DNA of 14,367 nt from Fimbriimonas sp. (lineage in GTDB: Bacteria > Armatimonadota > Fimbriimonadia > Fimbriimonadales > Fimbriimonadaceae). Below the pieces are notes generated by a model. That model saw nothing but the letters and a program-made list of their open reading frames with translations. It was not told the origin of the DNA and made no database searches. Positions 7,683 to 14,367 of the stretch are shown piece after piece. Positions within the stretch are counted from its first letter, which is position 1. The number at the start of each line of letters is the position of its first letter. The stretch lies in NCBI GenBank assembly GCA_030447945.1, contig JAUJNV010000070.1, forward strand, positions 1-14,367, in the 5' to 3' direction. A program made the position numbers and the translations under genes.

Positions 7683-8702
7683 CTAGAACGTAAACACGAT
7701 CTTGCCCGCCTTGCCCGCCTTCATCATTTCCATGGCGTCCGCTATCTCCGTGTAAGGCACGACGTGGGTCACGACCGGGCTCACGTCGAGGCCGTTCTTC
7801 AGAAGCTCCGCCATCTGGTCCCAGGTCTGCCACAGGCGGCGGCCGACGATCCCCTGAACGTCCAGGCCCCTGAAGATCAACGCGTTCATGTCCACGTCCT
7901 GCCGGTCCTTGCCGTAGACTCCCAGAAGGCTCACGCGGCCGCCGGGGCGGGTGCAGCGGATGGCGAGGTCGAGCTGCGAAGGGTGGCCGGACATCTCCAG
8001 GGTCGCGTCGACGCCACCGGGCGCCAACTGCTCGATCCGCGCTCCTGCATCCCCGTCCGCCGGGGTGATGACTACGTCGGCGCCGATCTGGTGCGCGAGG
8101 TCGATCCGGTAAGGGCTGACCTCGGTCGCGAGCACCCTTCCCGCGCCGAGGGCCCGGCAGATGGCGACGGCGAAGAGGCCGATGGGGCCCATTCCCGCAA
8201 TGAGGATCGTCTGGCCTCGACCGGTCCGGCCATGGCCGTGTGGACGGCGTTGCCCAGCGCGTCCTGCAAAGCGGCCGTCTCCCTCGGCACCGAGCCGTCG
8301 GTCGTGCGGCGTTGTCGGTAGGGATCACGGCGTACTCGCCAAAGCCGCCGTCGACGTCGACCCCGAGAATGAGTGTGTTCGCACAGACGTGCCCCGTCCT
8401 TCCCGGCACTGGCGGCAGTGGCCGCACACGATGTGCGATTCGCTGGAGACGAACTCCCCGACGCGCCCGAGCGGCACACCCTCGCCGACTTCCACGACCG
8501 TTCCGCAGAATTCGTGCCCGGGACGATCCGGGGGCTGCACGCGAGACGCCGCCCAGGAATCCCAACTGTAGATATGCAAGTCCGTTCCACAGACGGAGCC
8601 GGCCTCGATCCTCACCTTCACGTGCCCCGGGCGAACCTCCGGCTCGGGCGCGTCGATGATCTCGACTCCAGGCTCCGGCCGCACCTTCGCGATCGCCTTC
8701 AC
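7683..8702 (-). CDS. tdh: Zinc-dependent L-threonine 3-dehydrogenase-type alcohol dehydrogenase, 5' half frameshifted
   Basis: A medium-chain zinc dehydrogenase. The family oxidises L-threonine with NAD+ to 2-amino-3-oxobutanoate, but related sugar-alcohol dehydrogenases cannot be excluded. Joined frames give about 340 residues: VKAIAKVRPEPGVEIIDAPE, AGSVCGTDLHIYSWD with the catalytic-zinc Cys, GHEFCGTVVEVGEG with His-Glu, a structural-zinc site CGHCRQCREG plus HVCAN, DVDGGFGEYAVIPTDN, TDGSVPRETAALQDALGNAV, HTAMAG, and the nucleotide fold GMGPIGLFAVAICRALGAG. The end is DVSPVVTHVVPYTEIADAME followed by KAGKIVFTF. Three frame changes lie near 8395, 8312 and 8225; from 8192 to the stop the frame is clean. 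The GTG start at 8702 is chosen because a GGTACCCT box ends 6 bases before it. The DprA-like gene ends 40 bases upstream on the same strand. No kbl partner is in the window. Confidence 0.83.
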
Positions 8703-8708
8703 GAAAAA

Positions 8709-8716
8709 AGGGTACC
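8709..8716 (-). promoter_or_regulatory. Probable -10 element (GGTACCCT) for a leaderless dehydrogenase mRNA
   Basis: A minus-strand GGTACCCT ends 6 bases before the GTG at 8702, the same spacing as at the TPR gene. No ribosome binding site lies in between; the spacer is T-rich. This both suggests a promoter in the short gap after the DprA-like gene and decides the start codon. Confidence 0.55.
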
Positions 8717-8742
8717 GGATGCAGGGGGCAGGTCCCCACAAG

Positions 8743-9591
8743 CTACACGGCGAGCGTCCTCTGCATCTCGGCCTGGCGGAGCGCTTCCTCCAATCCCGCC
8801 GGCTCGCGAAGCGGGATGCCGCCGAGGGACAGAAGCGACCGATGCGCCAGGGGTCGGCGGGATCGTCGCGGACGATGAGCGGACAGAGACGACGCCGAAC
8901 GGCGTCCGTCGCACCCGTCCACGTGCCACCGGCTTTGAACCGGGCATGAACGACCACCGCCTCTCGGCAGCGGCGTACAGCAACGCGTTCCGCTCCATGG
9001 CCGCGCCCGTCGAGAACGGCTCGCGGGGGGCGGCGATCGACAGCCTCGTCGCGTGCCCCGGCCGGGACCGGGCGTCCAGCCCGCTCGGCAATATCTCAGG
9101 GCGGGGCGTTCAAGCGGAGGGCACCCCGCGCCGCCGCCAGATCACAGCCGGTCGCCCCGCCGGAGACGGTCCCGAAGCCCAGCCGCACCCCTTCGGCGGC
9201 CACCTCCTCGGCGAAGTCGAGGACGCTCCCTTTCGACCTGCCGGCTCCCGACAACGCCGAGCAGCGGCCCCGGCACCAAGTCTCCCTCCCGCCAGAGAGC
9301 CGGGGGTGCGGCCTCGCCCAGCCTCTGGAGCCAACGTTGGAGATAGTCTGCGGAGGCCACCGTCAGGCACCGTCCGCGTTCGGGACGATGTCCTGCGCCC
9401 AAGCGAGAAGCCCCGGCTCCTCCAGGGCCAGGCCTCCGCCCACAGCCCCGCTTGGCGCAGCGCCTCGCCCACTCGCCCCAGCTCCACATCGGCCCGACGC
9501 GCCGTGCGCCTCGACCGCCGGCCGGCCGCGGCGGCGAACGGGAAACGTCCGCGGCGCCCCCCGAAGGTAAAGAGGCGTCAGCACTACGCAT
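8743..9591 (-). pseudogene. DprA/Smf-like DNA-processing protein (SLOG fold), frameshifted
   Basis: DprA proteins bind single-stranded DNA taken up during transformation and load RecA. The core is a Rossmann-like SLOG fold, also used by nucleotide-sensing proteins. No frame spans this gene, but joined minus-strand frames give: LTPLYLRGAP, VGEALRQAGLWAEAWP, EEPGLLAWAQDIVPNADG, ASADYLQRWLQRLGEAAPPA, LWREGDLVPGPLLGVVGSRQ, SVLDFAEEVAAEGVRLGFGT, VSGGATGCDLAAARGA, LPSGLDARS, LSIAAPREPFSTGAAMERNA, LLYAAAE, AVVVHARFKAGGTWTGATDA, and HRSLLSLGGIPLREPAGLEE to TAG at 8743. GVVGSR and SGGATGCDLAA match the DprA VGSR and SGxAxGID motifs; FSTGAAMERN matches its PR/FP..RNR region. About 280 residues, lacking DprA's usual C-terminal winged helix. 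Start uncertain: ATG 9591 or GTG 9584. It is divergent from the mannosidase. Confidence 0.68.
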
Positions 9592-9686
9592 AGAACTAAC
9601 ACCAAGATACTATGACACAAAGCGGTAAACCTCCGTAGAAGGGCAGCTTGGCGGAGAGAGCGGAGTGTAAACTGCCGCCCGCCCTT
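9592..9686. other. Divergent intergenic region (DprA-like / mannosidase)
   Basis: About 95 bases between two divergently read genes. It must hold both promoters. On the plus strand TAAACT (9668-9673) lies 13 bases before the mannosidase ATG, a possible -10. On the minus strand TATCTT (9609-9604) lies 12 bases before the ATG at 9591. Neither is strong, and the sequence here may carry indels. Confidence 0.3.
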
Positions 9687-10283
9687 ATGCTCAAGCACAA
9701 CGAACTGACGCAGCGGCGGATCGCCCTGTTCTCGGAGAGCTGAAGGCGCGGATCCACGGTGAGCGCTCCCCCTCAAGATCGAATTCAACGAGCGACCCTG
9801 CCAGACGCAAGCCGAGGCAGCAGAAGGACCCTGAGTAGAAGTCGGCCATGGGCACCGGTACGGCCCCCGCCTACGACATGCTGGTTCCGCTTGACGGGCA
9901 AGGTGCACGAATTCGGCGGCAAGCCGGTGGCGGTGGTCGCGGGGTCGGTGGCGAGCGCACGGCCTGGAAGGACAATTCCCCCTGGTGCAGCATCGATGTC
10001 GAGCATAGCGACTTCGGGTGGATCGAGGGGAGCTCGATGTCGATCGGGCAAGAGCTGTCGAAGGGTGGGAGGAACGAGTACTACGTCCAATCCTACCCCG
10101 AACGCTCAGGTGACCGTGCATGGCAAGGAGAAGCCCTGGCAGCCCTCGTGGAGCGGGTGAACGGGTGCCGAGCTGGTGGTATGGGATCTGGAGATCAGCG
10201 TCCTCGTTCACGACGTGGACTTTGCGCACACTTCCTGAGCACCCTGGACGAGCGGGAGGCCTGCCCGCGCGACGCTCCCGAGG
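9687..10283 (+). pseudogene. 5' part of the GH38 alpha-mannosidase gene, frameshifted
   Basis: Joined plus-strand frames give the N-terminal domain of a GH38 enzyme: MLKHNELTQRRIALFSE, ELKARIHGER, PLKIEFNERPCQTQAEA, WFRLTGKVHEFGGKPVAVVA, VGGERTAWKDNSPWC, SIDVEHSDFGWIEGSSMSIG, NEYYVQSY, NAQVTVHGKEKPW, ELVVWDLEISVLVHDVDFA and LSTLDER. They lead into ALNDAVNTYSDENRDTIARC, whose frame stays open through the catalytic domain. Frame changes fall near 9740, 9772, 9840-9885, 9950, 10095, 10150, 10235 and 10270. With this part restored the protein would be about 1,040 residues, usual for bacterial GH38 enzymes. The ATG at 9687 is the natural start. Confidence 0.75.
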
Positions 10284-10400
10284 GCGCTGAACGACGCCGT
10301 CAATACTTACTCGGACGAGAACCGCGACACCATCGCTCGCTGCCGCCGTATCCTCCGCGACGCCCTCGGTGCGCTGGGCGGTGGGATCAAGCACACGATC

Positions 10401-12827
10401 GTGCCGGTCGGGCACGCCCACCTCGACACCGCCTGGCTCTGGCCGATCCACATCACGAAGAAGAAGATGGCGCACACGACCGCGACGCAGCTCGGGCTCC
10501 TGGAGCGGTACCCCGAGTACGTCTTCGTGCACTCCCAGGCCAGCCAATACGAGTGGCTGGAGAAGGAGTACCCGGCGCTTTTCGAGAGGGTGAAGACGGC
10601 GGTTCGGAGCGGCCAGTGGGAGCCGGTGGGCTCCATGTGGGTGGAGGCGGACTGCAACCTGACGGGGGCGGAATCGCTTATCCGGCAGTTTCTCTACGGT
10701 AGGCGGTACTTCCGGAAGCACCTCGGCACCAGCACGGACGACATGTGGCTCCCCGACGTGTTCGGCTACTCCGCCGCGCTGCCGCAGATCCTCGCGAAGT
10801 TCAACATCCGGTACTTCCTCACGCAGAAGATCTCCTGGAACCAGTTCAACAAGTTTCCCCACCACACCTTCTGGTGGCAGGGGATCGACGGCACCCGGGT
10901 CTGGAGCCACTTCCCACCGGCCGACACCTACTGCGCCTCCTGCGAGCCGAAGGAAGTCTTGTACTCCGTCCGTAACTACAAAGACCACGCACGGACGGAC
11001 CAGTCGCTCTACGTGTTCGGCTTCGGCGACGGCGGCGGCGGGCCGACGGAGCGGCATCTTGAGCTTCTGCGCCGCGGCCGTACCTCCTCCGCTTACCCGG
11101 AGGTCGCAAGCGGCAAGCGCGCCATAGATTTCTTCCGCGAGGCGAAGGCCCGGTCGAAAGACCTTCAAACCTGGGTGGGCGAGCTGTACCTGGAGCTCCA
11201 CCGCGGCACCTACACGAGCCAGGCGGCGAACAAGAAAGGAAACCGCGTGAGCGAGTTTCTCCTGCGCGACGCCGAGCTGCTCGCCTGCTTCGCGCCAGAC
11301 TTCCCCGAGTCCTACCCAGCGGAGGAGTTGGAGGAGGCATGGAAGCTCGTCCTGCTGAACCAGTTCCACGACATCATCCCGGGCTCGTCCGTCCGGGAGG
11401 TGTACGAGGACAGCGACACGGACTACGCGAAGATCGCCGAGATGGGAAACCGGATCGTCACGGACTCGCTGCGCAAGATCGGCGAGACCCTGGACACGGC
11501 CGGGATGGGCCAGCCCGTCGCGCTCTTCGCGAACGCGGAGATGGTCACGCAGGGGGAGATTCCTTGGACGGAGGAAACCGCCCCTCAGTCGCTGGTGACG
11601 ACCGAGGAGAGCCTGCCCGTGCAGCTCGTGGAGGAGTTTGGGGAGCGCAAGCTGATCCTGCCCACGCCCGCGTCGGCTCTCGGCAGCGTCATCGTCGGCG
11701 ACTTCAGCGAGTCCGCGCCACGGGCGGTGGGACGTCTGAAGAGCGGCGCGCGGCGGATCGAGAACGGCGAGCTCAGCGTTCGCTTCGACCCTCACGGCAA
11801 CCTCACGAGCGTGCAGAGCCTGGAGGACGGGACGGAGTTCCTAGAGGCAGGCCGGCTCGGGAACATGTTCCAGCTTTTCGAGGACAAGCCCCTGTTCTGG
11901 AGCGCGTGGGACGTGGATGCCTTCGCTCTGGAGACCGGGACGGATCTCGTGCGCAGCGAGAGCTTCGAGATCGTCGAGCGCGGCCCGGTGCGGGTGGCCG
12001 CAGAGGTTGTCAAGCGGTTCGGCAAAAGCACCATCCGCCAGCGCATCTCGCTCGGCCCCACGCCGGGCATCAGGTTCGATACGGAGATCGACTGGCACGA
12101 GGAGGACAAGATGCTTAAAGTGGCGTTTCCCGTCAGCGTGAACGCCGCCCGCGCGACCTACGAAATCCAGTTCGGCAACGTCGAGCGTCCGACCCATGGG
12201 AACAAGAGCTGGGACATGGCGCAGTTCGATGTCTGCGCCCAGAAGTGGGTCTACCTCAGCGATGGGGACCCGGGAGTGGCCCTCATCAACGACTGCAAGT
12301 ACGGCCACGACGTACGGGTTAACGTCATCCGCCTCACGCTCCTACGCGCGCCGAACGTAGGGTGTAACGTCATCCGCCTCACGCTCCTCCGCGCTCCGAT
12401 GGCACCCGATCCGCTGTGCGACATGGGCCGTCACCGGTTCGGCTACTCGCTGGTCCCTCACTACGGGCCGTACAACTACGCGGGCGTCGTGCAGGCCGCG
12501 TATGCGTTCAACGCCCCGTTGCGCCACGCCTTCCTCCCCGCGGGCGAGGGTGCCGAGGGGCCGATGCCTTCGCTGGTCGGCTGCGAGGACCGAAACGTGG
12601 TCGTTGAGGCGGTCAAGAAGGCGGAGGACACCGACGATCTGATCGTCCGGCTCTACGAGTGTCACAACAGCCGCGGGACGGCCGAGCTATCTTGCGCGCG
12701 CCGGGTGCGAGCGGCGGTGCTGTGCGATCTGGAGGAGAATGAGATCGGGGAGCTGGAGATGAACGACGGACTCGTGCGGTTCGACTACCGGCCGTTCGAG
12801 ATCCTCACGCTCAAGCTCAAGGCGTAG
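10401..12827 (+). CDS. GH38 alpha-mannosidase, catalytic and C-terminal domains
   Basis: Retaining, zinc-dependent exo-alpha-mannosidase that removes mannose from oligosaccharides or glycans. No signal peptide is visible in the restored N-terminus, so a cytoplasmic role is likely. Zinc and active-site motifs: HAHLDTAWLWP (from 10413), LPDVFGYSAALPQ with the nucleophile Asp codon at 10755, and NQFHDIIPGSSVREVYEDS with the zinc-binding His at 11367. Middle and beta-sandwich domains follow to TAG at 12825-12827. The first start codon in this frame is the GTG at 10401, but it sits inside the catalytic domain just before HAHLD. It is not a real start: the frame is open from about 10284 and continues a broken 5' part beginning at 9687. 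A 15-residue duplication interrupts the C-terminal domain (12321-12399). No sugar transporter or other glycosidase is adjacent. Confidence 0.93.
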   Translation: MPVGHAHLDTAWLWPIHITKKKMAHTTATQLGLLERYPEYVFVHSQASQYEWLEKEYPALFERVKTAVRSGQWEPVGSMWVEADCNLTGAESLIRQFLYGRRYFRKHLGTSTDDMWLPDVFGYSAALPQILAKFNIRYFLTQKISWNQFNKFPHHTFWWQGIDGTRVWSHFPPADTYCASCEPKEVLYSVRNYKDHARTDQSLYVFGFGDGGGGPTERHLELLRRGRTSSAYPEVASGKRAIDFFREAKARSKDLQTWVGELYLELHRGTYTSQAANKKGNRVSEFLLRDAELLACFAPDFPESYPAEELEEAWKLVLLNQFHDIIPGSSVREVYEDSDTDYAKIAEMGNRIVTDSLRKIGETLDTAGMGQPVALFANAEMVTQGEIPWTEETAPQSLVTTEESLPVQLVEEFGERKLILPTPASALGSVIVGDFSESAPRAVGRLKSGARRIENGELSVRFDPHGNLTSVQSLEDGTEFLEAGRLGNMFQLFEDKPLFWSAWDVDAFALETGTDLVRSESFEIVERGPVRVAAEVVKRFGKSTIRQRISLGPTPGIRFDTEIDWHEEDKMLKVAFPVSVNAARATYEIQFGNVERPTHGNKSWDMAQFDVCAQKWVYLSDGDPGVALINDCKYGHDVRVNVIRLTLLRAPNVGCNVIRLTLLRAPMAPDPLCDMGRHRFGYSLVPHYGPYNYAGVVQAAYAFNAPLRHAFLPAGEGAEGPMPSLVGCEDRNVVVEAVKKAEDTDDLIVRLYECHNSRGTAELSCARRVRAAVLCDLEENEIGELEMNDGLVRFDYRPFEILTLKLKA
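12321..12399 (+). repeat. In-frame 45-base tandem duplication in the mannosidase
   Basis: Two copies of a 34-base unit (12321-12354 and 12366-12399) match at 32 of 34 positions, with a period of 45 bases. The protein reads NVIRLTLLRAP, NVGC, then NVIRLTLLRAP again, in frame. GH38 proteins normally carry this strand once, after a KYGHDVR motif. Confidence 0.9.
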
Positions 12828-12908
12828 AACCCGGTTCGCATGGCGCGGTCATCGGCCGTCCGCGGCCCGCTCGGAAAGAGGTTGGCCGGGGAAGTTTAGG
12901 TTCAACGC

Positions 12909-12916
12909 GGTACCCT
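12909..12916 (+). promoter_or_regulatory. Probable -10 element (GGTACCCT) of the CHASE sensor gene
   Basis: Third copy of the octamer in the window and the only one on the plus strand. It ends 25 bases before the ATG at 12942, leaving room for a short leader with a ribosome binding site, unlike the two leaderless cases. No clear -35 is seen. Confidence 0.45.
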
Positions 12917-12927
12917 CGGATTCCGTT

Positions 12928-12934
12928 GGGGAGG
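12928..12934 (+). promoter_or_regulatory. Ribosome binding site of the CHASE sensor gene
   Basis: GGGGAGG lies 7 bases before the ATG at 12942, a strong Shine-Dalgarno match that fixes this start. Confidence 0.75.
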
Positions 12935-12941
12935 TGCGCTA

Positions 12942-14297
12942 ATGGTTCGGATAGCGAAAAACCGGTTGCCCGCCCTGAAGTCCGTCCCGAAGTTGGGGGT
13001 GCCGTGGGTCGTACTGGGCGTAACGTTGCTCGTCGGCGCGGCCGTGTGGGTATACGGCCTGGCCGCCGTGCGCGCAAGAGAGGCGCTGCAGTTCCGTTCC
13101 GACTCCCGGCAGGTCCGGGAAACCATCGTCGCGCAGATGGAACAGCAGGAGGCCCTGCTTCAGGGAGCGGCGGGATTCTTCGCCGCCGTGCCCCACCCCA
13201 GCCGCGACGCCTTCCGGAAGTTCGCCTCGCGTCTCGACGTTCAGGCGGCTCCTCAAGGGCGGCTCGGGATCGGATACTCGCAGCGACTCACGCCGGGGGA
13301 GATTCCTGCCCTCGAGCAGAAGATTCGCTTCGAAGGGGTGATCGGGTTCCACGTGCGTCCGACGGATCCGCGGCCCGAGGTCCACGCCATCGTCCAGATA
13401 GAGCCCGCGAACGCCTCCAACTCGCTGGTGCTCGGGTTCGACATGTATACCGAGCCGGTTCGGCAGGCCGCGATGGAACGAGCGCGGCGGAGCGGGGAGC
13501 CCGCCGTCACAGGGAGGGTGACCCTTCTGCAGGACGCGGGCAATCCGAACATGCCGGGATTCCTGCTCTACGTGCCCGTCTATCAAGGGGGCCACGTTCC
13601 CCCGAGCCCAGAGTCACGGCATGTCTCTCTGATGGGCTTCGTCTTTGCTTCCTATCGCGCGGGAGAGCTGCTGGCCGCTCTGCTGGAGGAGACCGGCGCG
13701 CTGAAAGTTCACGTCGAGGTTTTCGAGGGACGCACTACCCGGCGCGCGGCGCTGCTCTACGGGACACGGCCGCGGAGAGTGCCGAGCCCTCGCCTGACGG
13801 AGACGGGCACCATCACTGTGGCTCAGCAGGAATGGACGGTTCGCACCTCGGATCGTCCGGGGTACGAGGGTGTCGCGGGCCGTCGGCTTGTGCACCTGAT
13901 TCCGGTCGGAGCTCTCGCGCTGGGGGGGCTCCTGTTCGGTCTGACGTCCGGGATCGTTCGCGCGCGAGAGGCGGCCGAAAGATACGCGGACGAGGCGCGG
14001 CGCGCGGAGGCCAGGGCGCGCCTCCTTGCGAGGGCGAGCGAGGCGCTGTCGGCCTCCCTGGAACCGGATTCGACCCTCGCCAGCGTCACCCGGCTCGTGG
14101 TGCCGGAGTTCGCCGATTGGTGCACGCTGGACGTCGCCTCGGCAGACGGCGAGATCCGTAGGCGGGCGGTGGCCCACGTCGACCCGGAGAAGGTCCGTTG
14201 GGCTGAAGAGCTCCAAGAGCGATACCCGCCGCACCAGAACGACGCGCGGGGCGTGCCCCACGTGATCGAGACCGGCCGATCCGAGCTTTACCGCTAG
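12942..14297 (+). CDS. CHASE-domain membrane sensor with partial GAF domain, interrupted by an in-frame stop
   Basis: An extracytoplasmic ligand sensor, most likely the front part of a hybrid or PAS/GAF histidine kinase or diguanylate cyclase. Residues 21-43 form a membrane segment. About 70-270 form a periplasmic CHASE domain, with LLQGAAGFFAAVPHPSRDAF, LGIGYSQRLTPGE, LVLGFDMYTEPVRQAAMERA, PGFLLYVPVY and GFVFASYRAGELL. About 316-338 is a second membrane segment, followed by a charged helix (REAAERYADEARRAEARARL) and the start of a GAF domain (ALSASLEPDSTLASVTRLVV, PEFADWCTLDV). The amber codon at 14295-14297 follows RSELYR. The same frame then continues IPDELLVETSQDEEELQILR to the window edge, the normal continuation of such GAF domains. 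The 451-residue product would lack its output domain. The start is supported by GGGGAGG. Confidence 0.88.
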   Translation: MVRIAKNRLPALKSVPKLGVPWVVLGVTLLVGAAVWVYGLAAVRAREALQFRSDSRQVRETIVAQMEQQEALLQGAAGFFAAVPHPSRDAFRKFASRLDVQAAPQGRLGIGYSQRLTPGEIPALEQKIRFEGVIGFHVRPTDPRPEVHAIVQIEPANASNSLVLGFDMYTEPVRQAAMERARRSGEPAVTGRVTLLQDAGNPNMPGFLLYVPVYQGGHVPPSPESRHVSLMGFVFASYRAGELLAALLEETGALKVHVEVFEGRTTRRAALLYGTRPRRVPSPRLTETGTITVAQQEWTVRTSDRPGYEGVAGRRLVHLIPVGALALGGLLFGLTSGIVRAREAAERYADEARRAEARARLLARASEALSASLEPDSTLASVTRLVVPEFADWCTLDVASADGEIRRRAVAHVDPEKVRWAEELQERYPPHQNDARGVPHVIETGRSELYR

Positions 14298-14367
14298 ATC
14301 CCGGACGAGCTGCTCGTAGAGACGTCGCAAGACGAAGAGGAGCTCCAGATCCTTCGCGGGCTCGGCC
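14298..14367 (+). pseudogene. Continuation of the CHASE/GAF sensor beyond the amber codon (partial)
   Basis: The 70 bases after the TAG stay open in the same frame and code for IPDELLVETSQDEEELQILR plus GLG. This matches the later part of a GAF domain rather than random sequence. The rest of the gene, including any kinase or cyclase output, lies outside the window. Confidence 0.6.

Noticed and set aside
7612..8739. 375-residue minus-strand frame over the dehydrogenase
   Set aside because: Only the stretch around 8390-8320 (structural zinc Cys to the PTDN segment) is the true frame; the rest is shadow of the other two frames of the gene.
2765..9591. A defence or mobile island based on DprA-like, TPR and unknown genes
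   Set aside because: There is no nuclease, helicase, transposase, integrase, toxin pair or attachment repeat, and the genes look like ordinary chromosomal ones.
9363..11795. 810-residue open frame on the minus strand opposite the mannosidase
   Set aside because: Composition is Arg/Gly/Pro-rich without domain motifs; it is the antisense shadow of a GC-rich GH38 gene whose plus strand carries all the catalytic motifs.
12926..14161. 411-residue plus-strand frame overlapping the CHASE sensor
   Set aside because: Shifted frame with low-complexity Arg/Gly/Ala content; the frame from 12942 has a ribosome binding site, membrane segments and CHASE motifs.

Overview
The window is GC-rich bacterial chromosome with tightly packed genes. 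No rRNA, tRNA, CRISPR array, integrase or transposase was seen. The gene content fits a free-living bacterium outside the well-studied phyla: MEP-pathway dxs, an HTTM-domain membrane protein with a conserved partner, a GH38 alpha-mannosidase, a DprA-like protein and a CHASE-domain sensor. So do apparently leaderless starts behind a TANNNT-type -10 box. I lean towards Armatimonadota (Fimbriimonas-like), but this is an impression from protein style, not a search result.

Layout. A minus-strand dxs (about 14-1912) is intact. A small plus-strand response regulator (2123-2555) is broken by several frameshifts. A large inverted repeat (2567-2753) separates it from a minus-strand block that, read from right to left, holds: a DprA/SLOG-like gene (9591-8743, broken), a threonine-dehydrogenase-type alcohol dehydrogenase (8702-7683, 5' half broken), an intact 613-residue TPR protein (7451-5610), a G/C-tract hairpin (5541-5601), a membrane-anchored partner protein (about 5515-4924, broken), an HTTM protein (about 4926-3578, broken) and a protein of unknown function (3534-about 2765, broken). 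To the right, on the plus strand, are a GH38 alpha-mannosidase (9687-12827; first 600 bases broken, the remainder open) and a CHASE-GAF sensor protein (12942-14297), which ends at an in-frame amber codon although the coding signal runs on to the window edge.

The main structural oddity is patchy frame damage. Segments 2.1-5.5 kb and 8.2-10.3 kb carry small indels every 50-150 bases, while 0-1.9, 5.6-8.2 and 10.3-14.3 kb are clean. The borders cut through the middle of genes (dehydrogenase, mannosidase), so unpolished or low-coverage sequence explains it better than gene decay. The broken genes were therefore reconstructed by joining frames.

The most useful biological signal is a shared octamer, GGTACCCT, just upstream of three genes. 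In two of them the start codon follows exactly 6 bases after it, as expected of a -10 element for leaderless mRNA. No convincing new multi-gene system was found. The nearest candidate is the three-gene run partner-HTTM-unknown protein.
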